Source: Branchiostoma floridae (Eukaryota > Chordata > Leptocardii > Amphioxiformes > Branchiostomatidae). Taken from it: a DNA stretch of 64,000 nucleotides. A model generated the notes under the pieces. That model saw nothing but the letters and a program-made list of their open reading frames with translations. It did not search any database and was not told where the DNA came from. Of this stretch, positions 26,301 through 35,044 are shown piece after piece; the stretch's first letter is position 1; each line of letters starts with the position of its first letter. The stretch lies in NCBI RefSeq assembly GCF_000003815.2, contig NC_049985.1:2237645-2301644 (forward strand), written 5' to 3'. A program made the position numbers and the translations under genes.

Positions 26301-29300
26301 GCTTCAGGCGTTGGGCGGGCCAGGAGGTAGTTCTCCAGGTACTCATCATCCTTCCTGACCTTGACAATGTCCCGAGGGTCAAAGAGGTCGTTCTGTGAAA
26401 TTGCATCTGTGAAAACACATTAGAAACACATTTTGGACTTGCCATTGGGTGATAACCATGGTTTTATGAATGATATCCTTGGGGGAATGTTACAAATCTA
26501 ATGAAAAAATGGAAAAAATATCATCCCCCAAAAATAACTTTCATGAAGGAATAATATATTCACTAGGGACAGCCCTATGTTCTGCTTAGGGTTAGGGTTG
26601 GGATTAGGTTGTGTTGAAAAATAGGGGTGCGTCAGGACAATAGGCACAATAGGTTGTTGGAACGTATAGGGTTGCCAAATCACAGGACTGTCGGAAAATT
26701 GGACTGTAACCAAATGCACCAAAGCAGAGTTTTTAAAAAAGAATATTGTTGTTTTATCTGATAAACATTAAAGATAGTGGTGCTCTCCCTCCCCTTATCA
26801 CTTGTATCCCCATTTTTGTTGGAAAGGGCAAGTTTTGCGCCCATAGATGTCATGTACATTTATCCTATTAGCAATACAATATGTAAATGGCTGTGTTTTT
26901 TTAGGGGGCAAGGCACAATATACATTAGACTACCTATTCTGTCCGTGGTACTGAAAGTATAGAAATTATTGATTTTAATTTCAAACAAGGGAAATGGCAA
27001 CAGCACCACTGCATCTGTACCTCTCCCCAGTGGACATTGTTTTGCAGGGCTCAAAATGCTATTTTCTGCATACCTGCACAGGTGAAGAAAATCACCTGTA
27101 CCACTCTGAATTTAGGAAGAATGGATCATTCTAAAATTATGTTCAGCTGGTGTGTTATACCGAAGGGCAGTTATACCAGCTATATAAATACAGATACAAA
27201 TTGTTGAGGAAACATTGCTATCTTTTTTTGATACTTGATAGGTAGTAGGTTAGTTGATAACAGTCAATGCAGCTAATAACAATTCACATACACCTTCATC
27301 ATAGGACATTTATGTAAACCCAGTACAGGGACCAGTGCAGGTTAGGTGCAGGTAGACACCAGAAATACCTGCACAGCTCCAATTTTACCTGTACTAACCT
27401 GCATATACAGGTGGTATTTCGAGCCCTGTTTTGGAACGTATTACTCATCGAACATGACAGCGTGTCGATGTCTGCAATGTGTATGGTAATAACATAAGCT
27501 AACATCGTGTCAGGGACATCCGTCATCAGGGAACCAGGGAGGATGAGGGAATTGTTTCTTGTCTGCTGATTTATAGGAAGACGACAGATCAATATATAAT
27601 GGCAGACAGATGTAATACCTAAAGCAGACAGAAAGTTTCACAAAGCAGTGCAGAGTCATCTTCAACTTTCATCATATAGGCAGTCCGGTTACACCCTTAT
27701 CTTGGACAGCCATATGTTCTGGCACCCCTATGTTCCCACACCCATGGGTATGGGTCAAATATGCTGTATTTGCTCTCAAGCAAATGTCAGCCTTTCTAGT
27801 TTATATATATACATTCACATTTCAAACAAAATCCATTGACAAAGAGACAGCAATACCTGCATTTGGGCATTTCAGGCAGTAGGAGTTTGATTTGGGATGA
27901 AAAGTTATAATATCCATACTTTCAGCACTAAGGACAGCATAGGTATTCATTTTTTTCAAAGTAAAGCACACTCCACTTGAATCAATTAATGCCTTTTTTT
28001 TCAATTCTTACACATATGCCTGAAAGAACACATTTTTAAATGCGTTTAACACAAAAACACTCCTAATTAAACAAACAGCAATCAACCCGATAGAAGATAT
28101 ACTAGAGGGATTGCATTGGAAAAGGATTATTCCTTTAAATTGAATGAATGCCTTTTTTCAATTCTTATTTATACATATGCCTGTTAGAACACATTTCTAA
28201 ATGTTTCTAACACAAAAATACTCCCAATCGATCACAACAACAATCAACCCAAAAAGAAGGATACTAGAGGGATTGCATTCGTAAATGATTATCCCATCTG
28301 TGACCATGATTTATCATCCGTGCTGATGGAATTGTATTAGAAAATAGCAAAGTGAAACACTATCCATAACAATCAAATTTTGCAGGGTGATAACTCCGCT
28401 AAATAATTCATCAACACTAAGCCGTAGGGTTATGGCCATATAATGACTTGTCAGGACTTTATAGTAGCTCCTGGCATCAAAACCACTTTTCATGCTACCT
28501 GTAATTCCAGTCATGACACAGGGCCTGTAGGTATCATATTTCATCCTGTGAAAAAGCCACCAATGCACCACCTACATTTTTAATGGTTAGGCCACAGCAA
28601 GTAAATAGACCCAATAAGCATTGTAACAAGAGTTGATGTGACAAAATATGGCATCACAGCTAACAAGTCACTTATTCTTGTATTCAAAAAGTGAACTAGT
28701 GGAGTAAATGTGATCCTAGTGTGGTAGACTGGCATCACTTATCAATTTGGCAACTACTCTCATGGCTTCCATATTGGTGCCAATCTTACAGATATCCAGG
28801 AGTCAAGGCTACCACTCTAGTGTCACTTCTTCATACAATTATTAGCTTACAACACAGCCTATTCACACGTTTTTTTTCTTCTGAAATCAGGCAAAAATTA
28901 ATGAGCGTGCGGATGTCATCCATAAAATTTACTTCCTGTGGCCTTAGTAAGACGTTGTCAGCTTGTTAACATATAGATGAAATAACTTTGAAGCCCATCC
29001 CTGACTGATAAGCACAAACACTCGTTATTTGAGATGGACATTCCCTGGTTAATGAGAGTAACACATGGTTAACATCATAAGTACCGAATAAAGGACATCC
29101 CCAGACATTACTATTGCCTAGCATGAAGCCTCTATTGCCTACGCATTGCTTGCTGCGTGTTGCTTTCTCACATTCAAGAGTAGACTTTGCATTTTGGTCT
29201 TTTGTTATTGTTCATGTTGTAGTGCCTTGAAACAAGAGCTAAAAGGTTTCTTAATAAACAACAATAAACAACAACTATATACCTAAAGCACAGAGGTCGA

Positions 29301-32300
29301 GCTTTTCCCACAACAGCAAAGAAACTCCAGGAGCTAAGGAAGCTTGCAGGATGCAAGGAATAATGCAAAAGGATGAAGAAAGACTGAATGCAACTATAGG
29401 ACTTTCCAGACTATAGATGCAGAACCCAGTGACTGATGATGATGATGATATACTAGTAATCTATACTTTCAGCACCAAGGACAGCATAGGTATTTACTTT
29501 TCAACAAAAAAAACATGCTAAACATGAATCTGTGAATAATTTTTCTAAATTTCTTAGAAGATATACAATGCTTTTGTTTACATTTGGGATATTCTGCAAC
29601 TGGTGTCTAGCAGGAAGTCAATATTAGATTACTAGTTCCCTTGCAGCAAGTTCCCTTGCTGCTTCTATAACAAGATATATTTTTACAAGAAAGAATCGGT
29701 AGCGCTTCCCCAATTTTGGTCTGTGGATAGGCTTAAATGTATTAACATTAAGCACATTGAAGTAGACATTTGGCTCCAAATTCTCTATTAGTTATGGGAT
29801 TAGGAAGGGAGGAGGAGGTTGAGGCTATGATTTCCCAAATAGCACTTACTCCTACAACTGGATATGATTTTGGAAATGGTCTGATTTTTCAGGTAGCATC
29901 CACTATCTCCTGTCAGTGTCATCTTATTACCTGGATGTCTAACCTTAACACTATGGATTTGCACCAAACAGCATTATGCAAATCATGACTTCTCTAAATG
30001 ATAAATAGTCTAATGATATAATCCATTTGTGCTAAGTGAAATTTTGTAATCAAAACATATCCATTCCATTACAATCATTTCTTTCATGGCTGTATTTCCA
30101 TGATCTTCAGCATTTTTATGATTAGAGGTCTGATAAACAAGAAAATGATATGCTACGGCCTTACTCAGTTCATTGAAGTTACCACATGTAGCACACGCAC
30201 ATCTGATCTCACCCTTCGTTAACACTGGCAGATGGATTCAGCCGTGGCAGCCATTAATGATTTAGGCTCGGATTACGTGCTAATGACAAGATAACAGTAA
30301 TCAATAGGAGGAACAGAATCCATCAACAGCCACAGACAGAATAGCATAAGAGCAAGACTGTGTTGGCTGCGTCTATTTGGTTCAATTCTGCGAGCAAAAA
30401 TAATCAAAGCTTGAGAGTAACTCAGACAATGGTGTAGCCAACCTACATATACAGAAATCAATTGTTTTCTGATTGACTACAAAACTAAATAGAAACAGCA
30501 TTTTGTATTTCTGATATGAACCTGTACAGAAGGACCACCGGACTATTGTTACCACTTTTTCTGGTCCTTGGATCATTTTTACCCAATGACAAAAGCATTA
30601 ACAATCCAGTCTATAGTGACCATCTGTCCACATAGACCAGATTTAACCACTAAACAGTCTTCTTGGGCAAGTTCAACTACTGTAGATGGAGAAATGTTTG
30701 GGATAGTTTTTTGTTCATGATTTTTGCAGTGGCCATTGCACCGCAAACTTAAAATCGCTGCGAACATTATTCCATTACAGTATATGACTACAGTCTATGG
30801 CGCTACCGCAAACTTAAAACCACTGCGAACACTCAATTTTCCCGCTACCGCAAAAGTAAATACCAAAACTTAAATGCATTTACAGCATATAACTGTTCTG
30901 AAAATTGTTTCCAGCATATCCAACATATTCCCTGAATCGTTGTATATGATTCAAGGTCTTTCTGTTGTCTGTGCCATAGATAAGGCAAACGCATCACCTG
31001 TGCCAAATCAATAAAAACAGAGACATGTAACAGAGCAGTAGATGTCAGCAGTGCCCCTGGGCATTTCTCTGTCCCCAGTAGGATCAAAGTGGGCTTGTTA
31101 CTATATCCCGGTAATCCATACTTCAGCACCAAGGACAGTGTAGGTAATGGTGCACTCTCACTGCACTTGCGACAAGCTTGCGTCACTGCAGTTTGAGAGA
31201 TACTCAACGAAGTTCAGAGATAAAGCACCAAGTTTCTTTTTTTTTGTCTTCTATATAAAGTCATACTTTTACATACTAAGCAATATCTAAATAATAAAAA
31301 ATCAGAGGAAATAACAAAACAGTGATGCAGTGAACGAACCCCGCAGTGACGCAAGCTTGACGCAAGTGCAGTGAGAGTGTACCTTAACGCTAGTACATCT
31401 TCATCTGTTTTTGTTTGTGGTATCTAGTATATCTTGTTTGTTTTTTAACAACTTACAATCTTTTCAAAATATTGCAATTTTTATAGCAGTACTTAAACAA
31501 TGTCAATCAACTTGATATCCTGGAAATACAACGGGGTATCTAAGAATAGCAACAATGATTTCGACCTGAATCTGTGAATGCTTTTTAAAAATTTCTTGCA
31601 GATATACGAGCCATCACTGTTTTGTTTTGTTTACATCCAGGGTATTCTACAACTGGTATCTACCAGGACGTCAGCTGATTAGATTACCAATCAACTGTAC
31701 TTCAAATGGCCTAAAAATACTGAGATATTTGTCTTGCATGTCTTCATCTTTTCAAGGCAGCCCTAAGGAAATGGAGTCCCAGACAAAGACGTTTCATCTA
31801 ATTGTAAACCGAAACAACTTGGCAGACCTTGAAAGGGAGCTACCATATGGTACCAGCTCACATAACATCAATCCTGCTTCCCTCTCGTACCTGTACCTTT
31901 ATCTTTCTCACAAGATTCTCCTGTTACAATCAGTTATATACACTAATGGTATCCTCTGGGTTTTTGCAACACATTGGTCCAGAATATAGGCTATGAGGGA
32001 TGATAGCTGATACTACCTGATACACGTTAATACAAAAATAGACAACTTATACAAGAGTAGATTTCTTAACCTTCTCCCCACTAGTACTACATACTCCCAT
32101 AAACATTACATTCATTCAGCAGGTTATATTTTTGGCTGAGTTTGTGTGTCTGTCTGTCTGTTTAAGAATAGCATTACTCCATAACTCAAGAAGTTGTGAA
32201 TGGATCTTTATGATATTGGTTATTTTGTTGTTATCAAAATAAATAAATTATGAGATTCTGAGCCCCCTAGCAGCTTTCCAACATATTGCAACACAACTTC

Positions 32301-34882
32301 TGTTTCTGATATCCCTAAAAAGGCTAAAGCTGTGTTTTGGATTTGGGGTGGTAGATACTGTACAATGCAGAAACTTTTGCGGTTGTTTTATGTTTGCGGT
32401 TTCTTAAACTTAAAACCACTGTGACCATTTTTCCATGGCAGTAAGAGGCTACAGCGCATGGTGCTACCGCGAACTTAAAACCACCGCGAAAAGTCCTTTT
32501 CCTGCTACTGCAAACTTAAATGCATTTACAGTAGCTCTGATGCCAGAAGACTGTCACAGCTGATGAGAGGCAGTTAGAAAAACATCATGTATACCCCTGG
32601 AGAGATCCTCCATGAAACCCCCATGAAATTGTGACTGCCAGTAGATGTGAAAAGCCAGCAAGACATTTTCTTCAGTAAAATACATCAAAGTCAACTCAGC
32701 GAGGCGTCACTTTCAGCTAAATGGATTCAGATTAACTTGGCCTGGGGGACTCCACTTTCATGGGGTGTTCAATGACGTGTGTTTCCACATTGCCATGGTG
32801 ACGGTGTTACCATGGAAACATCAGAATGTAATCAACATTCATCTGTCAAACCAAAGCTATATGTTGGTGACAGAAGGTCATCTGAAGGTTATTGAATTTT
32901 AATGCCGAACAAAAAAAAATCAATGGCAACATCTGTTAACGATAACAAAGGATTCCAGATTTATTTTTGCACTGGTGCACCTGACCTAAAAATTTTGGCG
33001 CACAAAATAGATTTGGGTGCAAAACCCGATAACGAACGTTTTCCTCTTTAGAGCTGTAATCTGAAATTCTATGACTGCAAACAGTTAACCGTGACATCAC
33101 ATTAGAAAGAATACCGAAACTAATTATTAGCATACTCCATTGTAATACTATATCAAAGAATTATGTTAGCCCTTACTGTTATGTTAACTAGATTGCTAAG
33201 CTTTATCGTATACCTCTATTTTGTACTTTGTGTAATAGTTGTTGCCATACATTGCATCATGTGCAATTGTCCTGCAATAAAGTTCTTCATGTAACCATTC
33301 TAACAGTTCTTTTTTCAACAGCAATAACTTGATGGTCAGGTTAGATTATCAAAGCTGACTCCTTTGAACTCAGGCAGAACATATAGCATCTCATGCCAAA
33401 CCTGTACAAAGACCGTGAAAGATATCAACAACCTATCACTACATCTACTCCGGCTGGCTGGAAAGAGCTAGGGTTATCTTTCGGTGCTTTCAAAGGGCGC
33501 CTCCAGCAAAGATCAGTGCTTATCCCTGAGCTAAAGCTTGTAAGGTGTAATACATCAATGCCTGTGTGCAACTAGGCGTCCTGCCAAGTGTAAGTAAAAG
33601 AGTGGACTTTATCCGGAGTAAAGTGCACAGCTGACACGATGTTTTATGGTCTAAAGACTGCAAATGATACATCTTAAGTATCATTAACGTTACACATCCT
33701 CAGCATGGGCTTTGAAAAAAGGTAGAGTTACCGGTATTGTCGATGAATGTTAGGGTATCCTCTAGGGTCTAAAGAGTGCCCTTTGCAAAAGATCAGTGGT
33801 TGTGGATGACTGCTTTTCTTATAATGTCGGCACACACCTAGGCTCCCTGCCAAGCTTGGGGTGTATCCTTTGTATGTTTGTATGTGTAGTCTAGATGTAA
33901 TATTTTACTAAGCTCTTTACAATGTGCATGGTTCAACTTTCTTGCCTGTTTCTCGTAGCATTTTATAACGTTACGTTACATTATTTCAAGTGAATGTGCA
34001 TAAAATTTTCTCTCTTTTCTGCCCTCTCTCCTTAATGTTACACTCTAACTCCCCCTTTTCCTTCAGTTTCTCCTTCTCTTCCCTCCTTCTTTCTTTTTCT
34101 TTCTTTCTCCTTGTCTCCATCTCTCCATTCCCCTATCTCTCCTTCAATTACCCCCCCCCCTCTCTCTCTCTCCAAGGACGATATGAGATTCCTTATTTAA
34201 CGTCCTTGCTCTCTCCTCTCTGCCCTATATCCCTCTCTCTATCCATCCCCTCTTAACGTTACCCCATCATTCTCTCTTTCTCTTTCTCTCCCTTTCTGTT
34301 TGCCTGCCCAAAAGGACTGATGTGGAAAGCGCTACTAAAAGACATGCACAATACATCTGTTTTATATTAAGATAGGTGCTTTACCGTACTAGTATCACGC
34401 CCATCCCAGCTGTGTTGAAACCAAAGGGGCGGGAACCCTGACCATACCGTGACAACTCAACCCTCTGCGGTGTTCAAACGGCCGCTGTCAAACAAGTCAA
34501 AGGTCGGCCTGGCACGAATGCCCTTGTGTTACCCTTCGAACAGAACAGAAATCCCCCTCACGCCAGCTCCTGTGATAAAAGCTATTGATCGCGCAGCTGT
34601 GTGTTAGAAACAGCCCGTCCAACGCGGGGTTACAAAACGCGATGTTTGAACGGTTGATAATAAAAGAGAGCGGAAGAGACACAAACTCACCGGCCTGTTC
34701 TCGGAGAAAACGGTCTCTCAGCTCTCGGATCTTCACTTTCCGGTCCTGAAAACAAAACAGACACCTTCAGACATGTGTTCGCGAACTTCTACCGCGGTGT
34801 TACCGTCAGTCACAATGAAAGTATCGACAAAATCGAGGAAAAATTGGAGGTGAACCTCTTTGCCGTCTGCTACTTCCGCCAT
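11352..34882 (-). CDS. MOSPD2: MOSPD2: CRAL-TRIO and MSP domain, ER tail-anchored contact-site protein
   Basis: Exons: 34882-34793 (tentative), 34745-34691, 26406-26245, 24505-24419, 19751-19597, 18580-18520, 17343-17305, 16959-16835, 16403-16266, 15802-15713, 14897-14794, 14278-14182, 13729-13633, 12824-12695, 12180-12075, 11555-11352. Phases join throughout, giving 579 codons against 518 in human. The CRAL-TRIO domain (about 60-250) shows WRKEF, FWLERL, TIVFDMLETG, MDFIRFLINCFKNYFP and MPWILN; MGGT closes it. The MSP domain (about 370-475) shows LTLTNTTAGTVAFKVKTTSP and YRVRPS. In the family this domain binds FFAT motifs to tether the ER to other organelles. A coiled coil precedes a C-terminal membrane segment (about 536-553, LLVVLLLSLSLVLLYLLW). 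Introns 2 and 4 are large and repeat-filled. The gene starts head to head with FANCB. Exon 1 needs a 47-nt intron and is the weakest join. Confidence 0.93.
11486..12030 (-). repeat. Tandem copies of the MOSPD2 last-exon 5' edge (x4)
   Basis: Units of roughly 135-180 bp begin at about 11486, 11652, 11834 and 11970. Each repeats the start of the last coding exon, its acceptor and intron sequence with CAGAATAT. The first unit is the genuine exon. Unit 2 reads in frame from its acceptor as VGTISSMSQRLQENVFQTLR and then a short tail and stop (11641-11721). Unit 3 reads VGTICSTSQWLEETLPQTLS and stops (11829-11894). Unit 4 is more degenerate. None of the extra units encodes the membrane segment. Confidence 0.8.
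12871..13149. mobile_element. Long foldback element in the MOSPD2 intron before exon 14
   Basis: Arms of about 85 bp. The left arm contains ACACAAAATAAAGCGCTTAC and CAACTTGAAATGACCCAA; the right arm contains TTGGGTCATTTCAACTTG and GTAAGTGATTTATTTTGTGT. No coding capacity. It separates exon 14 from two degenerate copies of that exon's edge. Confidence 0.65.
13253..13425 (-). pseudogene. Two degenerate copies of the MOSPD2 exon 14 acceptor edge
   Basis: Sequence at 13257-13330 and 13360-13420 repeats the exon 14 start and adjoining intron at 12795-12860, sharing GGAACTTGTC-CGAGG-GTGGAGGCCTG, GTGACC and CAGAATA-AAATCAGATT. Only the 5' edge of the exon is present. The coding frame is not kept cleanly, so these are non-functional. 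Confidence 0.65.
14980..15110 (-). mobile_element. tRNA-derived SINE, internally deleted
   Basis: Minus-strand copy of the SINE at 4402. It keeps the tail (GGTGGTGCCCATCTCC on plus) and the tRNA-like head (GCAAGGCGAACACTCTAACC, CACTCGGCC..TTGCACCGGT) but lacks the middle of the body. Confidence 0.65.
15242..15460. mobile_element. MITE family A, copy 3 (best preserved ends)
   Basis: The left end TAACGCTAGTTCACCTTTAT and the right end ATAAAGGTGAACTAGCATTA are near-perfect inverted repeats. The pairing continues through GGGGTAACCTATATCC and GGATATAGGTTACCC. It lies in the intron between MOSPD2 exons 10 and 11. Confidence 0.75.
16009..16158. mobile_element. Short palindromic MITE
   Basis: About 150 bp whose halves pair: AAATTTGGTGTCCTTGAT near the left and ATCAAGGACACCAAATTT near the right, with CCAAAATGCGC and GCGCATTGG at the ends. 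It sits in the MOSPD2 intron between exons 9 and 10. Confidence 0.65.
17753..18061. mobile_element. Foldback element with AGAGCTGTCTCC ends
   Basis: The left end AGAGCTGTCTCC is mirrored by GAGGGACAGCTCT on the right. The centre pairs GACCATGATGTTAATTTCAT-type sequence only loosely. It is related to the element at 9791, and its right end is reused in the adjoining palindrome. Confidence 0.5.
18042..18318. mobile_element. Palindromic double SINE head
   Basis: The two halves are inverted copies of one sequence. The outer arms TTAACATGAGGGACAGCTCT and AGAGCTGTCCCTCATGTTAA match perfectly, followed inward by ACCGGTGCAATGGCCGAG and CTCGGCCATTGCACCGGT. Each half contains a tRNA-derived SINE head with box A and box B sequence. 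A transcript would fold into a hairpin of about 130 bp. Confidence 0.75.
19833..20029. mobile_element. MITE family A, copy 4
   Basis: Ends TAACGCTAGTTCACCTTTAT and GATAAAGGTAAACTAGCATT. Inner TCCGTTGTTTTTAAAGAGTG pairs with CTGTTTTTGTAAAAGCAACA. Intronic in MOSPD2. Confidence 0.7.
20300..21850. repeat. Degenerate long tandem repeat block in MOSPD2 intron 4
   Basis: Sequence such as GTGCCTTCAGGCATTCATG, TTCCATCCCTGACATGAC and AAAGACTGTACATTTCCTTT recurs at about 20590, 21075, 21295 and 21720 with unequal spacing. Another part (GCTACATTTTCACCTTCAGA, ATGTCCAAAAATAGAT) recurs near 21001 and 21190. No coding sense is seen. Confidence 0.7.
22240..22610. repeat. Tandem repeat, unit about 170-190 bp
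   Basis: Two adjacent units share TGCACAACATAT-TATGCAGG, CACTCTGAAGCC/CACTCTAAAGCC, CTCACGAAATACAAAAA and AGAACAATATATTTCA. A third partial copy resumes at about 22725-22795 after an interruption (22615-22720) that contains CATCATCATCATCGGTCGGC. Confidence 0.75.
23081..23551. mobile_element. DNA transposon remnant with CAGGGGTCGAAATA ends and 5-bp TSD
   Basis: The left end CAGGGGTCGAAATA and right end TATTTCGATCCCTG are inverted repeats flanked by GATGT on both sides (23076-23080 and 23552-23556). Inner arms share TTGCAATTTGCA/TGCAATTTTGCA. The end sequence suggests the hAT superfamily. Most of the centre is another repeat with GCAAAATTCCGCCAAATGAC. Confidence 0.65.
23716..24341 (-). mobile_element. 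tRNA-derived SINE split by a later insertion
   Basis: Read on minus, the head is at 24341-24270 and the body runs to about 24158, then is interrupted and resumes at 23765-23716 with the usual SINE tail. The interruption is the Penelope-like element described separately, so the SINE is the older insertion. Confidence 0.75.
23766..24142 (+). mobile_element. 5'-truncated Penelope-like element inside the SINE
   Basis: Between 15-bp target duplications AGGCACTCATCTCTG (23751-23765 and 24143-24157) lies a 377-bp insert. Its left arm ATATATGAGAATTCTTGTAC is inverted at the right (GTACAAGAATTCTCATATAT). The interior reads in one plus frame as REDNRRIRWIKEAV, a stop, then MNRDEGGYKLSHVWD. That is the typical C-terminal tail of Penelope-like reverse transcriptases, after the GIY-YIG domain. 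An inverted terminal fragment at the 5' end is a known habit of Penelope insertions. Confidence 0.75.
24655..24781. mobile_element. MITE family A, copy 5 (left end lost)
   Basis: Retains CTATTGTTTTTAAAGGGTAT on the left and GATAAAGGTGAACTAGCATT on the right; the outer left end is missing. It lies 5' of MOSPD2 exon 4 on the transcript. Confidence 0.55.
25618..25883. mobile_element. Long-armed foldback element
   Basis: Arms of about 90 bp: ACTGTAATATCCAGCAC..TGACAAAG-like and GAACAATCCACTGC on the left, GCAGTGGATTGTTC and GTTGAATATTACAGTGTA on the right. No coding frame. It is in MOSPD2 intron 3. Confidence 0.7.
27045..27428. mobile_element. DNA transposon remnant with CAGGGCTC ends and 5-bp TSD
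   Basis: The left end CAGGGCTCAAAAT and the right end ATTTCGAGCCCTG are inverted repeats flanked by TTTTG at 27040-27044 and 27429-27433. Subterminal CCTGCACAGGTG / CACCTGTACTAACCTGCA arms extend the pairing. It shares end type and TSD length with the element at 23081. Confidence 0.65.
27980..28290. repeat. Two-copy tandem duplication, unit about 150 bp
   Basis: 27980-28127 and 28140-28290 share CATATGCCTG-AAGAACACAT, ACACAAAAACACTCC/ACACAAAAATACTCC, AATCAACCC and ACTAGAGGGATTGCATT. Parts recur near 19095 and 29490, so much of MOSPD2 introns 2-4 derives from repeated segments. Confidence 0.7.
30680..30885. mobile_element. Tc1/mariner-type MITE, copy 1
   Basis: Begins after TA with CTGTAGATGG and ends TGCATTTACAG. 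The interior carries the family's repeated 'GCTACCGCAAACTTAAAACCACTGCGAAC' type blocks (for example CGCTACCGCAAACTTAAAAC). Older and more diverged than the copy at 59061. Confidence 0.6.
31148..31384. mobile_element. Foldback MITE with TAA target duplication
   Basis: The left arm TGCACTCTCACTGCACTTGC and GCTTGCGTCACTG are mirrored by CAGTGACGCAAGC and GCAAGTGCAGTGAGAGTGTA. It is flanked by TAA at 31145-31147 and 31385-31387. A 3-bp TWA duplication is typical of PIF/Harbinger transposition. Confidence 0.6.
32358..32531. mobile_element. Tc1/mariner-type MITE, copy 2
   Basis: Flanked by TA on both sides; ends CTGTACAATGCAGAAAC and TGCATTTACAG. Shares the internal ACCGCGAACTTAAAACCACC motif with the copies at 30680 and 59061. 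Confidence 0.65.
33990..34310. repeat. C/T-rich low-complexity tract
   Basis: A long polypyrimidine-rich stretch (TCTCTCTTTCT, CCCCCCCCCC) in MOSPD2 intron 2. The plus-strand open frame across it (33990-34256) is a Ser/Leu/Phe artefact of composition. Confidence 0.75.
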
Positions 34883-35044
34883 GTTGGTCATGCGATGTTG
34901 TCGGTCAAAGGTCACCCGGAAGTCGGGTCGTCAGTGGCGGGAAACACAAGATGTCAGCTGATGACTAGGTCGTGTGAGGATCTTGCTCCTTATTTTCCTA
35001 CTTAATAGCGCAATAGTGCGACATAACCAGCTCATTTTTTCACC
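34883..35044. promoter_or_regulatory. Bidirectional promoter of MOSPD2 and FANCB
   Basis: Only 162 bp separate the two start codons, so both genes must initiate in this region or just outside it. The MOSPD2 ATG lies in CCAACATGGCGGAAGT on the minus strand, which combines a YY1-type core (ATGGCGG) with an ETS core (GGAAGT). A second ETS-type site CCCGGAAGT is at 34915-34923. GGCGGGAAA at 34936-34944 matches an E2F site, as expected for an S-phase repair gene. No TATA box is evident. Motif calls are by eye. Confidence 0.75.

Noticed and set aside
33393-33575. LINE C-terminal tail
   Set aside because: LSFGAFKGRLQQ resembles the SL-x-x-FK-x-RL tail motif, but the rest of the pattern is absent and the flanks give no support.
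33990-34256. Membrane-protein-like open frame (Ser/Phe/Leu-rich)
   Set aside because: Produced by the C/T-rich tract; no start context or homology.
34497-34736. 79-codon minus-strand open frame at the MOSPD2 5' end
   Set aside because: Only its first 45 or so bases are exon; the rest runs through the donor into intron 2.
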